Positions 9,740 to 17,834 of a DNA stretch of 25,105 nucleotides are shown in pieces. A program made the position numbers and the translations under genes. How positions within the stretch are numbered: position 1 is the first letter of the stretch; every line of letters starts with the position of its first letter. Under the pieces are notes generated by a model. That model was not told the DNA's origin and made no database searches. It saw nothing but the letters and a program-made list of their open reading frames with translations. The stretch is from Chara braunii. Lineage: Eukaryota > Streptophyta > Charophyceae > Charales > Characeae. The stretch lies in NCBI GenBank assembly GCA_003427395.1, contig BFEA01000083.1:1135279-1160383 (forward strand). The letters run 5' to 3'.

Positions 9740-11589
9740 CGGTGCTCAGTTTCCCGAGCCCGGACGTTTGACATTCTCCTTGTCCTTGTCGAGGCAGGCG
9801 CTGGTGATGTGTTTGGTGCTGTTGCACCACACAAACAGCATGACCATTTCTGTCGCAACTTGAACATGTCTTCGCCAATGCCAAACTTTGTCCATGGTGC
9901 TTGTCGTGCTCCATCCGCCAACGCTGGTTTCGCCTTTTGTTTTCCCCCTCGGGGTCTCGAGCGTTGCGGTGGTATCGCTGCCGCCATATCTCCGTCACTT
10001 GATGTAGACGCGGGTGCGGGGTCCTCACTTGTCCCTTGCTGGACTGCTGCTACTTGCGGCATCCGTTGACCCTTGCCTTTATCCATGCAACCGGGCTGTT
10101 GGCGGGTCTCATTGGCCGCACGCCGGTGACCTTGGATAAGCTCTCTTGCCTTTGAGATCAGATCGTCAAAGGTCTCATATTGAAACTCGGTACCCAAGGC
10201 AGCAGTCAAGGCGTCGCATGACCGGGCGAAGAATTCTGCCCGGATTGCGCCGAATGGTAAGTTCAACTCCGGGGTGGCGACTAGTCTTTGCCACTCCGTC
10301 AGCCACTCCCGTGGCGTCTGCTGGCCTTGGTAAATGCGGAATATCTTGTTCATGGCGTGTCGTTTGTCGTTGTTGACCATGAATCGAGTCTTCCATGTCT
10401 TCTCGAATTCCTCCCACGTGATCTTCGTGTGGAGGTTGGCGATGGTGCATTCCATAGTGACGGCCATGTGTGTCATGAAAGCCTGCGCCCCTCCGATGAG
10501 TTGGAGGTAGAGTGCGTCAAGCCGCCGATGGGCGGGTGTATGATGTACATCCGCCTCTGCGTTGAAAGCCATCCACCATTGCAGCGGATCAATCTTGTGA
10601 TAGTCGTCGAACTTCTCGATCTTGAAGTTCGGCATTTTCCATTCCTTGGCGGCAGCGGCCGGTCGTTGGTCAACGCGGTCGCTGAGCGTCTGCAGCTGAT
10701 TGCTGACTGTCGACGCTCCAGCAAACTTGCTGATGTCACCGAGGGATGTGACCAAGTGGTTGATCCGCTCCTCGAGTTGCTTGGCCTGCGCGGCCAAAGC
10801 TGGGCTGCAGTCTACCGCTGCACTGCCTGTTGACGCAGCTGCCGACAGTTGTGCCCACCCCATGCTGACATTGGTCTGCAATTGGTGGTTGAGTGTCTGC
10901 TGCTGGCTGTTGGCGGCATGTCGTATGCTGTTCTCGGTCAGCAGGGTCGCGATCCTCTTGTCCATTGCCTTGTGTGTTGTTTCATGGCGGATGAGGACCT
11001 GCGGCATGGCGAGCAGTTCACGTTGCTGCCAATTGCATGTGTACAGCAGAGTCTCCATTAGAATTGCTGTCCCCTCCTTGTCCCTTTCTTCGTCGGTTGG
11101 CCGTTCTTGTCCTTCGGTCTCTTGGAAATGCTGTCGTCGAAGTAGCCTTGCGTACGTGGCTTCGTCGCGAGCAAGGTCCATCGTGGCTTGTTAACGAGCC
11201 TGGTTTTGACTTGCCTTGACCTGCTGCTGTTGCAACCGTGTGGCTGCTGCAGCTTCTGCTGCGGCCCGCTGACGTGCTGCCTCTGCCTCTGCCAGCTGGC
11301 GTTGCATTTCCTGCTGGCGGGCGGCTTCCTCCTCTTCCCACTTGCGCAGTTCAGCTGCCGTCGTCTCCGAATACTGCTGGAGACGTTCGAGGAATGCTAG
11401 AAGTGGTTCATCGGCCTGCTGAACTGGGATAGGAGGGGTAACCGGCCTCTTGGGGCTGGCTGGTGCATTGTTGTCAGCGGTAGCAGCCATGGGCGTGCGT
11501 GGCCTGCGCGGAATCCGAGGGGTCCTGAGTCCCTGTTGAGGCTTGGCTCCTGCGGATCCGCGCTGGGTCAGTCGTTGGCTGCGGCGCAT
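9740..11589 (-). pseudogene. Element 1 gag (nonsense codon and frameshift)
   Basis: Gag forms the virus-like particle and packages the RNA. The frame from an ATG at 11589 opens with a basic, Pro-rich stretch, then a long Glu/Ala/Gln-rich coiled-coil-like segment. A TAA at 11191-11193 stops it, but the frame continues in phase (MDLARDEATYAR...) to about 9825. The Gag core lies near residues 310-460 of the joined frame, with IDPLQWWMAF, TWEEFEKTWKTRF and PREWLTEWQRL, typical of the retrotransposon gag fold. A CCHC zinc knuckle is present but split: WSCCLC in the gag frame, WCNSTKHITSAC one frame over, so a one-base shift near 9825 is likely; the shifted frame ends at a TGA near 9742. The true start could lie farther upstream, since frames stay open through the 30-bp repeats. 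Confidence 0.85.
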
Positions 11590-11594
11590 CCAGA

Positions 11595-11874
11595 TGTGTC
11601 ACTGCTGATGTGGCACTTGCTGAGGTGGCACTCTGCCGACGTGTCACTGCTGAGGTGGCACTTTGCTGACGTGTCACTGCTGAGGTGGTACTCTGCTGAC
11701 GTGTCACTGCTGAGGTGGTACTCTGCTGACGTGTCACTCTGCTGACATGTCACTGCTGAGGTGGCACTCTGCTGACGTGTCACTGCTGAGGTGGCACTCT
11801 GCTGACGTGTCACTGCTGAGGTGGCACTCTGCTGACGTGTCACTGCTGGGGTGGCACTCTGCTGACGTGTCCAG
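11595..11874 (-). repeat. 30-bp tandem repeat, about 9 copies, upstream of gag
   Basis: The unit is GTGTCACTGCTGAGGTGGCA plus CTCTGCTGAC (plus strand). Because 30 is a multiple of three, all minus frames stay open over most of the array and give 10-residue repeats such as TRQQSATSAV. One irregular unit near 11733-11757 and a shortened first unit break the register. It lies just upstream of the gag ATG at 11589, so it is either untranslated or an N-terminal extension. There are no unique spacers, so it is not a CRISPR array. Confidence 0.93.
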
Positions 11875-12188
11875 ATGCTGGCAACCGTATACCGAGAGGA
11901 GAAGAGAGAAGGTAGGGTGTGGAGGAAGGGCAGAGAGGCGAACAATGCACAGACAGTCCCTTTCTCCCCTGACCTCGAAGTCTGACACTAATCAAAAAAA
12001 AAAAAATCCCCCCCACTGGACGAAAATTTCGAATTTTTGAGAAATTAAATAAAATTTTAATCAGAAAATAGGAATTAATAAATTTTAATTTCGGCAAAAG
12101 ATTAAATATTTGATTAAAGAATATTTAAATTTGCTATAATGAATTTCGCAAAAATTAAATGTTTTAATCAAGAATATTTAAATTTGCA

Positions 12189-12489
12189 CTAGGCTACCAG
12201 CCGGGCCGCCCGGGTCCCGGTGGCCAGGCCGTGCAAGGACCAGGGAAGGTCCCAGCAAAAAAAACATAATAATAAAAAAAATCAAAAAAATCAAAAAAAT
12301 CCGAAAAAAAACTATGTTGTGGCAGTTATGCAGAAAAATAAACTGAACAACTTTTGCCTCAGGGTCACATCGAAATTCTGCACCAACTTTAGGGAATATA
12401 TATATATATATTTCTATTTGACGATATATATTTTTTAATTGTTTTTGGCCCGGCCGGGCAAGTGACCCCGGGCCACTCTGGTAGCCTAG
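12189..12489. mobile_element. 301-bp non-autonomous DNA transposon (hAT-like MITE)
   Basis: Perfect 12-bp terminal inverted repeats: CTAGGCTACCAG at 12189-12200 and CTGGTAGCCTAG at 12478-12489. The 8-base sequence AATTTGCA flanks both sides (12181-12188 and 12490-12497), a target-site duplication of the length made by hAT-superfamily transposases. Subterminal regions are GC-rich and partly complementary (CCGGGCC/GGCCCGG). The centre is A-rich with a TA microsatellite near 12399-12411 and encodes no transposase. It sits in the leader of element 1, so it inserted after that element or was carried with it. The hAT label rests on duplication length and is inference. Confidence 0.88.
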
Positions 12490-12833
12490 AATTTGCACCA
12501 ATAAAAGAAGAAATGAATAAATTGAAGCAAGTTTAAACATTTAAACATAACTTCAAAAATTTTCACGAAATTTCATCGGAAGAATTTAGCATCATCACTA
12601 GGTTACCCATTTAGTAGAAGGTGAATGGTAGCAGGAAGATACACAATTTGCTGGAAAGATTCAACCTTTCAAAACGCAAAAAAAGATGCAATTTTGCAAA
12701 AAATGAAAGTTCCGTGAAGTTGCAGTTCGAATATGGCCGTGCTCAGGCCTGATCAGCTTTGATTGGCGCGGTGCCTGGCTGGCACTTAGTTCGCATAGAT
12801 TAGATAGGTTGTTTAGATTAGGTTAGGACTAAC

Positions 12834-12853
12834 CCTAATTAGCGCTAATTAGG
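12834..12853. repeat. 20-bp perfect palindrome
   Basis: CCTAATTAGCGCTAATTAGG equals its own reverse complement. It lies in the leader of element 1 next to TTAGGTTAGGACTAACCCTAA-like words. Function is unknown. Confidence 0.9.
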
Positions 12854-13006
12854 TTGCTCGTAATTAGCGATCTCCTAATTGCACGATTGGATAAAAGTCG
12901 CAAACCTAAAATTATAATTTTAACGACCTAATTACTATGAAAGTACGAGAAAAGAAAAAAAAAATTGCAACTTGCGATTTAATGATAACAGAGTGCAGGT
13001 GTAGAT

Positions 13007-13040
<34 letters not shown>
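13007..13040. repeat. AATC tetranucleotide microsatellite
   Basis: About eight copies of AATC lie just inside the primer-binding site of element 1. Confidence 0.95.
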
Positions 13041-13041
<1 letters not shown>

Positions 13042-13063
13042 TAATGGTGAGTCATCCACTGCC

Positions 13064-13080
13064 GGTCTGCTCCGACACCA
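13064..13080 (-). other. Primer-binding site of element 1
   Basis: On the minus strand it reads TGGTGTCGGAGCAGACC, 3 bases inside the 5' LTR. It differs by one base from the element 0 site (TGGTATCGGAGCAGACC). A C/T change at one position would restore the initiator tRNA-Met-like match, so the change may be decay in this copy. Confidence 0.75.
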
Positions 13081-13083
13081 AAC

Positions 13084-14234
13084 TGTTGCATACTCGCGGA
13101 ACATAGTCATAAGTATGGCGCAGATTCCCAGAACTGACCAGATAATACAGAGTTGATACAAATGCAAGCGGAAGACTTGAGATACCTTGGACGGACTCGG
13201 ACCTGACTCGGACTGCAATCGAACACTCTCAAACATTCATCAGGGGTGTGAATGCCCTGGCCTCAGACATAGACGAAGGGNACATTCATCAGGGGTGTGA
13301 ATGCCCTGGCCTCAGACATAGACGAAGGGCCAGGGACTGAGATCATCCACGGACGAAGGGAGAGAGGAGAGAGACGGAAGGAGGAGGAGAGGGAAGATTA
13401 TGTCAACTCAATGTTTCCAAAGATAGTATCTTGATCTGTCAGAAGTGACGAAAATCCGAAATGTCGCGAATGCCAAGTCTCACAATATCTCAGTTATCGA
13501 TCTCACAATGTCAAGTACATCTTCAGAAGGAAGATGAAATCAGATCCCAAGTAGTCCTCAACTCGTAGTCCCAATGTCGCTGTCTCAGATGTCATCAGAA
13601 CTTGTAACCATCTCCCATACTCCAAGTAGTCCTGTAAGAGAAGTAGAAATAGACTGAGAAGGTAGGAGGAGAGAGAGAGAGAGAGGAGTGGTAGAGGAGA
13701 GGAGGGAGAGAAGGCGAAGCCTTCCTCCCTGGTACCTGTCTATGGCGCTGCAAGGGGGCTGGGCCGGTAACTGGCGAGGCGCCCAGTGCTGTGCTAAACC
13801 GCTCTCCGCTGAACCTTGCTCCCTTGCTGCTCCTCGCTGCTGCAGCGCTGCGCAATCGAGCTAACGCTCGGCTGCTGCGCTAATCCTGAAGACTAACCTC
13901 GTCCATACTAACCTCCCTATTGAGGCTGGTACCCAGCCTTTTGTAGTGCTGGGCCGGCCTCCTACCCGCTGGTACCTACCGGCCTGAACCGTTGATCTAG
14001 ATTGACGGTCCAGTTTCAAAACTGGTTGGCGCCCAAAACTGTGGCAGCCTCTGCAGCACCGCCGGCAGGTCCTAGGCCAGATTGGTACTGGCCTTGTGGC
14101 CGTTTGGCCTGGGCCTGCCTGAACCGTCATGGTCCAGGCCCATCTGGGCCTCATCTGAACCATTGTCCCTTAGGCTTACCCTGCCTGTCTGGAACCGGGC
14201 CCTAACTGGGGCCCGTGTGGCTCAGGATGCCACA
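13084..14234 (-). mobile_element. 5' LTR of element 1
   Basis: Same termini as the left LTR (TGTTGC...GCCACA). It is followed by TGCATC, which matches the TGCA before the left LTR. It is about 77 bases longer than the left copy; 49 of these come from the duplication around the N at 13281. The GA tract (about 13669-13685) is interrupted and organised differently from the left copy. Confidence 0.95.
13233..13329. other. Assembly join: 48-bp exact duplication around one N
   Basis: Positions 13233-13280 and 13282-13329 are identical and separated by a single N. The sister LTR has this segment once (4811-4858). Two overlapping contigs or reads were probably abutted and not merged. Confidence 0.85.
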
Positions 14235-14344
14235 TGCATCTAGATGGAAACCTAGACTAGGGGGATCCGCTTGTAGTCTCTGAGGCTCCTGTTCGGTCGA
14301 ACTATGGCGAGCCTGCTGATTGACTAATGAATTGGGAACTTCCA

Positions 14345-14790
14345 AGGCAGATTACCATAAAAAATAGATAAGTTTTTAATCGTTTGTAATTTTTGTGAAA
14401 ATTCACCGGTCTTGTTTGTTTTTCTGTTCGATCGCCGGCGAAATCCATCCATCCAAGCTCTTATCTAGACTGAACCCTTAGCTAATGGGAATTGAAAATT
14501 GACGATGGACCGGTGGGATTGAATTCATTATTTGCTCTAGCTTACTGAAACCATGAAAAACTTACTCCAAAAAAAAACAAACAAGGCCTGTGAACTTTTC
14601 ACAAAAATTANAANCNNTTAAAAANNNNNNTTGAAAATTGACGATGGACCGGTGGGATTGAATTCATTATTTGCTCTAGCTTACTGAAACCATGAAAAAC
14701 TTACTCCAAAAAAAAACAAACAAGGCCTGTGAACTTCCACAAAAATTACAAGCGATTAAAAAGTTATCTATTTCTTATGGTAATTTGCCT
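14345..14790. repeat. Fold-back repeat upstream of the metacaspase exon
   Basis: The left arm, about 14345-14424 (AGGCAGATTACCATAAAAAA onward), is the reverse complement of the right arm, about 14708-14790 (ending TTATGGTAATTTGCCT), with roughly 85-90% pairing over some 80 bases. The spacer is inflated by an assembly duplication (14492-14630 repeated from 14631); without it the spacer is about 150 bases. No protein is encoded. It may be a fold-back MITE or a hairpin RNA locus; no target-site duplication is evident. Confidence 0.8.
14492..14765. other. Assembly gap with duplicated flanks
   Basis: N bases stand at 14611, 14614, 14616-14617 and 14625-14630. The sequence beginning TTGAAAATTGACGATGGACC at 14492 repeats from 14631 almost exactly for about 130 bases, with quality-like differences near the Ns. 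This looks like two overlapping reads placed side by side. Confidence 0.85.
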
Positions 14791-15096
14791 GTTCAAAAAG
14801 TAGCCAAAAAACCGTATACTTATTTAGACAAACAAAAGAGTTTGTTATTATTAATGGCGAAAAGATTGGACGTTTGTCTTGTACGTATGACACTTGTTGT
14901 TGCTGTTGTATCTGCAGGCTAACATTCTGTCGCTGTTTTATGTGCAACAGATTGTTGACTGGATAGTGGATGCGTTTTGGTGAGTGTACACCCAAAGACT
15001 CTCCTGTGATTGGCATCATCAGATTCAGAAGATAAAAAATCACAGCTTTTGAAAGGGGCTGAGCAGGATATCAAGCATTGCGCATCATTCACAAAG

Positions 15097-15444
15097 ATGG
15101 TGAAGCGAGCGCTACTTGTGGGTTGTAATTACATCGGAAGGCCTTTTCGCCTGTATGGATGTGCAAATGATGTCCATGCCATGAAATGCCTCTTGATTGA
15201 ACAGTTTGGATTTCCTCCTGAAAACATCACCATTTTACTTGATTGCGATCCTTCCTACGAGTATCCGACGGGAGCAAAGATCAAAGAAGAGTTGCGTAAT
15301 ATGTGTGATGGAGCAGTTGCAGGTGACATTCTCGTATTCCACTTTAGTGGCCATGGGACACAAATTCCATCAGACGACTCCTGGTTAGTGGAAATTGACG
15401 GGAAGGACTCCGCACTGGTCCCAGCGGACATCAACCTCATTGTG
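15097..15444 (+). CDS. Metacaspase, first coding exon (partial p20 domain)
   Basis: Metacaspases are Arg/Lys-specific cysteine proteases of plants, algae, fungi and protists, involved in proteolysis and cell-death-related processes. The ATG at 15097 gives MVKRALLVGCNY, which fits the start of a p20 domain without a prodomain; the open frame extends upstream to 15010, but that part is not family-like. Visible family features: YGCANDVHAMK, FGFPPENITILLD, YPTGAKIKEEL and the catalytic His motif HFSGHGTQIPSD, then DGKDSALVPADINLIV. The Cys motif (DSCHSG type) is missing; it should follow in the next exon. The exon is taken to end at 15444, before GTCAGT, giving 116 codons in phase 0. What follows is CT repeats and the LTR of element 2, so the rest of the gene is displaced or lost. 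Whether the gene is still expressed is unknown. Confidence 0.8.
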
Positions 15445-15446
15445 GT

Positions 15447-15507
<61 letters not shown>

Positions 15508-15589
15508 TCTCTCTCTCTCTCAGATGTCAACTTCATTGTGGTCACTCTCTCTCCCTCTCTCTCTCTCTCAGATGTCAACTTCATTGTGG

Positions 15590-15591
<2 letters not shown>
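15427..15591 (+). repeat. Exon-end segment repeated three times between CT tracts
   Basis: The 21-base segment GACATCAACCTCATTGTGGTC at 15427-15447, spanning the presumed metacaspase splice donor, recurs as GATGTCAACTTCATTGTGGTC at 15523-15543 and 15571-15591. The last two are identical to each other and differ from the first at three positions. Each later copy is preceded by a long CT tract ending in CAG, like a splice acceptor. All three are in the same frame (DINLIVV, DVNFIVV, DVNFIVV). Confidence 0.9.
15448..15521. repeat. CT microsatellite
   Basis: Over 30 CT units with one interruption, directly after the presumed splice donor of the metacaspase exon. It would act as a very strong polypyrimidine tract if transcribed on the plus strand. 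Another CT tract follows at 15544-15569, and a CT-to-GT tract runs 15591-15642 up to the element 2 LTR. Confidence 0.93.
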
Positions 15592-15647
<56 letters not shown>

Positions 15648-16108
15648 GGTCTCACCCAGATTGTGCGACAGTGCAGATCCCAGGGCTTGATCCCTGGGCC
15701 TACCTGTATCCCTGTACAGCTACCTGTAGACCCTGTGAGCCTCGAACCCGCGACCCGTCCGTAAAACGACATAGGTTAGTGCTTCGTGCATTAGTTGGGT
15801 CATCGTCCTTGAACCGTAGTTCTTAGGATTAGTAGTCCTAGGAGTCAGTCTAGAACCCAGTTGACCGTAGCTGAGTCAGCAAGGGAAGTCGTAACTCTAG
15901 CTGTATCGAAGGGTCAGTCCTAAGTCGCCTAGGACCTTCTAGAACCGTCAAAGCTGGCTCTTCGGACCGGTAAGGGTTAGTCAGTCGTCGCTTAGGAAGT
16001 TCCACACTCGTCAAGTTGTTTCCACCTTGTCTAGTCAGCAAGTACCAGGTCGGGCTGCACTTCTTTGAGCCCTGGACTGAAGGCAGGCCAGACCTTGACG
16101 AAACAGTA

Positions 16109-16120
16109 GAAATAAAAAGG
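16109..16120 (+). promoter_or_regulatory. Possible TATA box of the element 2 LTR
   Basis: GAAATAAAAAGG stands here; the 3' LTR has TATAAGTAAA at the same place (24791-24800), a better TATA match. Both are followed by GGCAG(T/C)GCCCAGCC. The position within the LTR fits a U3 promoter. Confidence 0.4.
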
Positions 16121-16545
16121 CAGTGCCCAGCCATTCATTCATTCGCTTGTAAGCCATGCGGAAGCACTGCTGGTGCGACTTGTGTAAGGAGGTCTGCAGG
16201 TGCCCGAAGACGAAGTGGGTAGAGGAGGACGACGGCGGGCATAGCCACCTAGAGGAGGAAGACAACGGCGGCCATAGCCGCCAAACTGCTGATGTCAACA
16301 GAGAGTGTAGTGTCGAGTGCGTGTGTGGAATATTCAGGGTAGATCCTAGTGCGTGCATGCATGAGTGCGAGTGTGTCTGATGGTGGATACCGGGTACGAG
16401 TGAGACTTCAGACAGTCGATCAGTCGCCATACCTGCAAGCTGTAACAAGTTGGCTTATGCCAAGTACTGGCCAAGGGCCATATTTCTGTGGGGGCCCTGT
16501 GCGCCATCTCACAATTGTTGCTGATTCTGCTTTCTGCCATCGACA

Positions 16546-16547
<2 letters not shown>

Positions 16548-16615
<68 letters not shown>
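16548..16615. repeat. GT then GA microsatellite
   Basis: A pure GT run of about 26 units passes into a GA run of about 8 units. It lies inside the 5' LTR, beyond the part covered by the 3' copy in this window. Confidence 0.93.
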
Positions 16616-16616
<1 letters not shown>

Positions 16617-17339
16617 CGCCCGTGAGGAAGAAGAAGATAGTTCGCCATAGTGGACGGCGGACGTAGCTGCCGAGCTCGGAGGAAGAAGACGACGGATGAC
16701 GAAGACGAAGGTGACCCAGTAAGAGAGAGAGGTGACGAAGGTGAAAGGAGAAAGGAGGAGGGTGACGAAGGGGAGGACAACCGCCATAGCCAAGTGTTGA
16801 TCGGAGAGAGTTGACCAACTAGCGTTGACCAAGTCGAGTTGACCAGCAAAGTTTGACCGGCGAGCATTGACCAGAGAGGGTTGACCGACATCGATTGGCG
16901 AGCGTTGACCAGAGCCTTTGGCCAGGCTGGAGTGCGGAGCATGGAGCGGTATAATCTCTTCAAGCCCTGGCCTTACCCCTTTTGCCTTGTGGATGTTGCA
17001 CACTCACCGTGGTACTTGGTGAGAGTCAGTTGTCATCTCTTTCTGCATCGAGTCGCTTATGTCCAGGTCGATAGGTTCTGTGCATGTGGTCTGATAGGGG
17101 CTGTGAGCTAGTGTCTGCATGGGACTTAGTAGGGGTTGAGGTGAATCTGACGCTCGACGACCTGGGAAAACATCCCAAGGACCGTAGAGACCGGCAGGTT
17201 GCTCCGGGTGGTACGCTATACCTGAACTTCGAGCTGCAGAGCGGGTGTCCAGTCTTTATAAGTCCTGAGAGGACTTTGGATGTGATCGTCATCTGCGGCG
17301 TTAAAGAATTCTCGAGGAGTTATGGGGGATCTCCTTAAA

Positions 17340-17510
17340 TGCCTCCTGATCAGCCAATAAGTAATTGATAAATTACTTAGAAAAAGTAGAGTATTATAGA
17401 TAAAGCAATACATCTTTATAGAAATGTAGTAGGTAGGTACTTATTCTGATATTAAATTCAAATTATCATATATTCATGAATATATGATAAAGATGTAGCT
17501 TAGACTAGAA
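17340..17510. other. AT-rich palindromic patch, possibly plastid-derived
   Basis: Contains AGTAATTGATAAATTACT (stem-loop) near 17360 and a 28-bp perfect palindrome, TTATCATATA...TATATGATAA, at 17463-17490. These resemble the 38-bp palindrome in the plastid-derived insert at 20715-20752 in style and base composition, and differ sharply from the surrounding GC-richer leader. No plastid gene is visible, so the origin is only a suggestion. Confidence 0.35.
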
Positions 17511-17560
17511 TCAAGTAGTTGACGAAGTGTCAACCCGAAGTGGAAGCTATGTGGGTTTTA

Positions 17561-17716
17561 GCGACTGTGGTTGTGAACGCATCCATCGACATTGGAAAGT
17601 TTGGTGATTGTGGTTGTGAAAGCATCCGACGACACTGGAAAAACTGATGATTGTGGTTGTGCTCGCATCCGTCGGCAGTGGAAAGTTTGGTGACTGTGGT
17701 TGCGAAAGCGCCGACG
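17561..17716 (+). repeat. 43-bp tandem repeat, about 3.6 copies
   Basis: Copies start at 17561, 17604, 17647 and 17690, each with G(A/T)CTGTGGTTGTGAA-GCATCC-like sequence followed by CGAC-CTGGAAA. Copies differ at several positions, so the array is not very recent. It sits between the LTR and gag. Confidence 0.9.
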
Positions 17717-17834
17717 GTTGTCGTAACCTGGTTGAAGCAGAAGGAAGACCTCTGTAGTCCTATAGAGAGTCAGAGTCTAAAGGGTTGGTCTACGTGTTGA
17801 AAAGTGGAATCATCAGTGATTTTGCATTGTCAAT

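Larger units (their letters stand above)
11990..13063 (-). mobile_element. AT-rich leader of element 1
   Basis: This region, between the primer-binding site and gag, has no credible gene. It holds a poly-A then poly-C run near 11994-12016, AATATTTAAATTTGC-like repeats near 12110-12188, the MITE at 12189-12489, a 20-bp perfect palindrome at 12834-12853 and an AATC microsatellite at 13007-13040. Confidence 0.7.
4673..14234 (-). mobile_element. Complete, decayed Ty3/gypsy LTR retrotransposon (element 1)
   Basis: The element reads right to left: 5' LTR (13084-14234), primer-binding site (13064-13080), AT-rich leader with an inserted MITE, gag, protease, reverse transcriptase, RNase H, integrase, chromodomain-like end, polypurine tract (5748-5760), 3' LTR (4673-5746). 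Integrase after RNase H defines the Ty3/gypsy order, and the C-terminal chromo-like segment suggests a chromovirus lineage. Termini are TG...CA with a 4-5 bp target duplication. Coding regions hold frameshifts near 9825, 8640, 8260 and 6830 and nonsense codons at 11191, 8115 and 6193, so this copy cannot make a full polyprotein. Total length is about 9.5 kb, including the MITE and a 49-base assembly duplication. Confidence 0.93.
15642..17006 (+). mobile_element. 5' LTR of element 2 (inner edge approximate)
   Basis: Positions 15642-16412 match 24250-25101 closely, starting TGAAACGRTCTCACCCAGAT. This copy lacks about 80 bases near 16019 that the 3' copy has at about 24628-24706. The inner edge is set at CACTCA (17001-17006), before TGGTACTTGGTGAGAG, a possible but unproven primer-binding site. 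The LTR carries a GT/GA microsatellite (16548-16615) and several repeated 'GTTGACC' words near 16800-16910. Confidence 0.75.
17007..17834 (+). mobile_element. Leader of element 2
   Basis: No recognised gene lies here. An open frame at 17084-17338 (LDDLGKHPKDRR...) resembles nothing I know. About 17340-17510 is AT-rich with palindromes and unlike its neighbours, and 17561-17716 is a minisatellite. Gag begins at 17835. Confidence 0.55.

Noticed and set aside
10700-11194. 164-codon plus-strand open frame, Cys/Ser-rich
   Set aside because: Antisense to element 1 gag; no family features.
11595-11874. Regularly spaced 30-bp repeats resembling a CRISPR array
   Set aside because: The repeats are contiguous without unique spacers, the genome is eukaryotic, and the array lies in a retrotransposon leader. 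It is a minisatellite.
12816-12856. Telomere-like TTAGG/CCCTAA words
   Set aside because: Only one or two partial units and no array; they are part of an AT-rich leader with a palindrome.
15010-15096. Upstream extension of the metacaspase frame as an N-terminal prodomain
   Set aside because: The extension is short, starts without a credible ATG, and the ATG at 15097 aligns with the usual start of prodomain-less metacaspases.
17084-17338. 84-codon frame in the element 2 leader as a small gene
   Set aside because: No known domain and it lies between LTR and gag. Some coding character cannot be excluded, but evidence is too thin.
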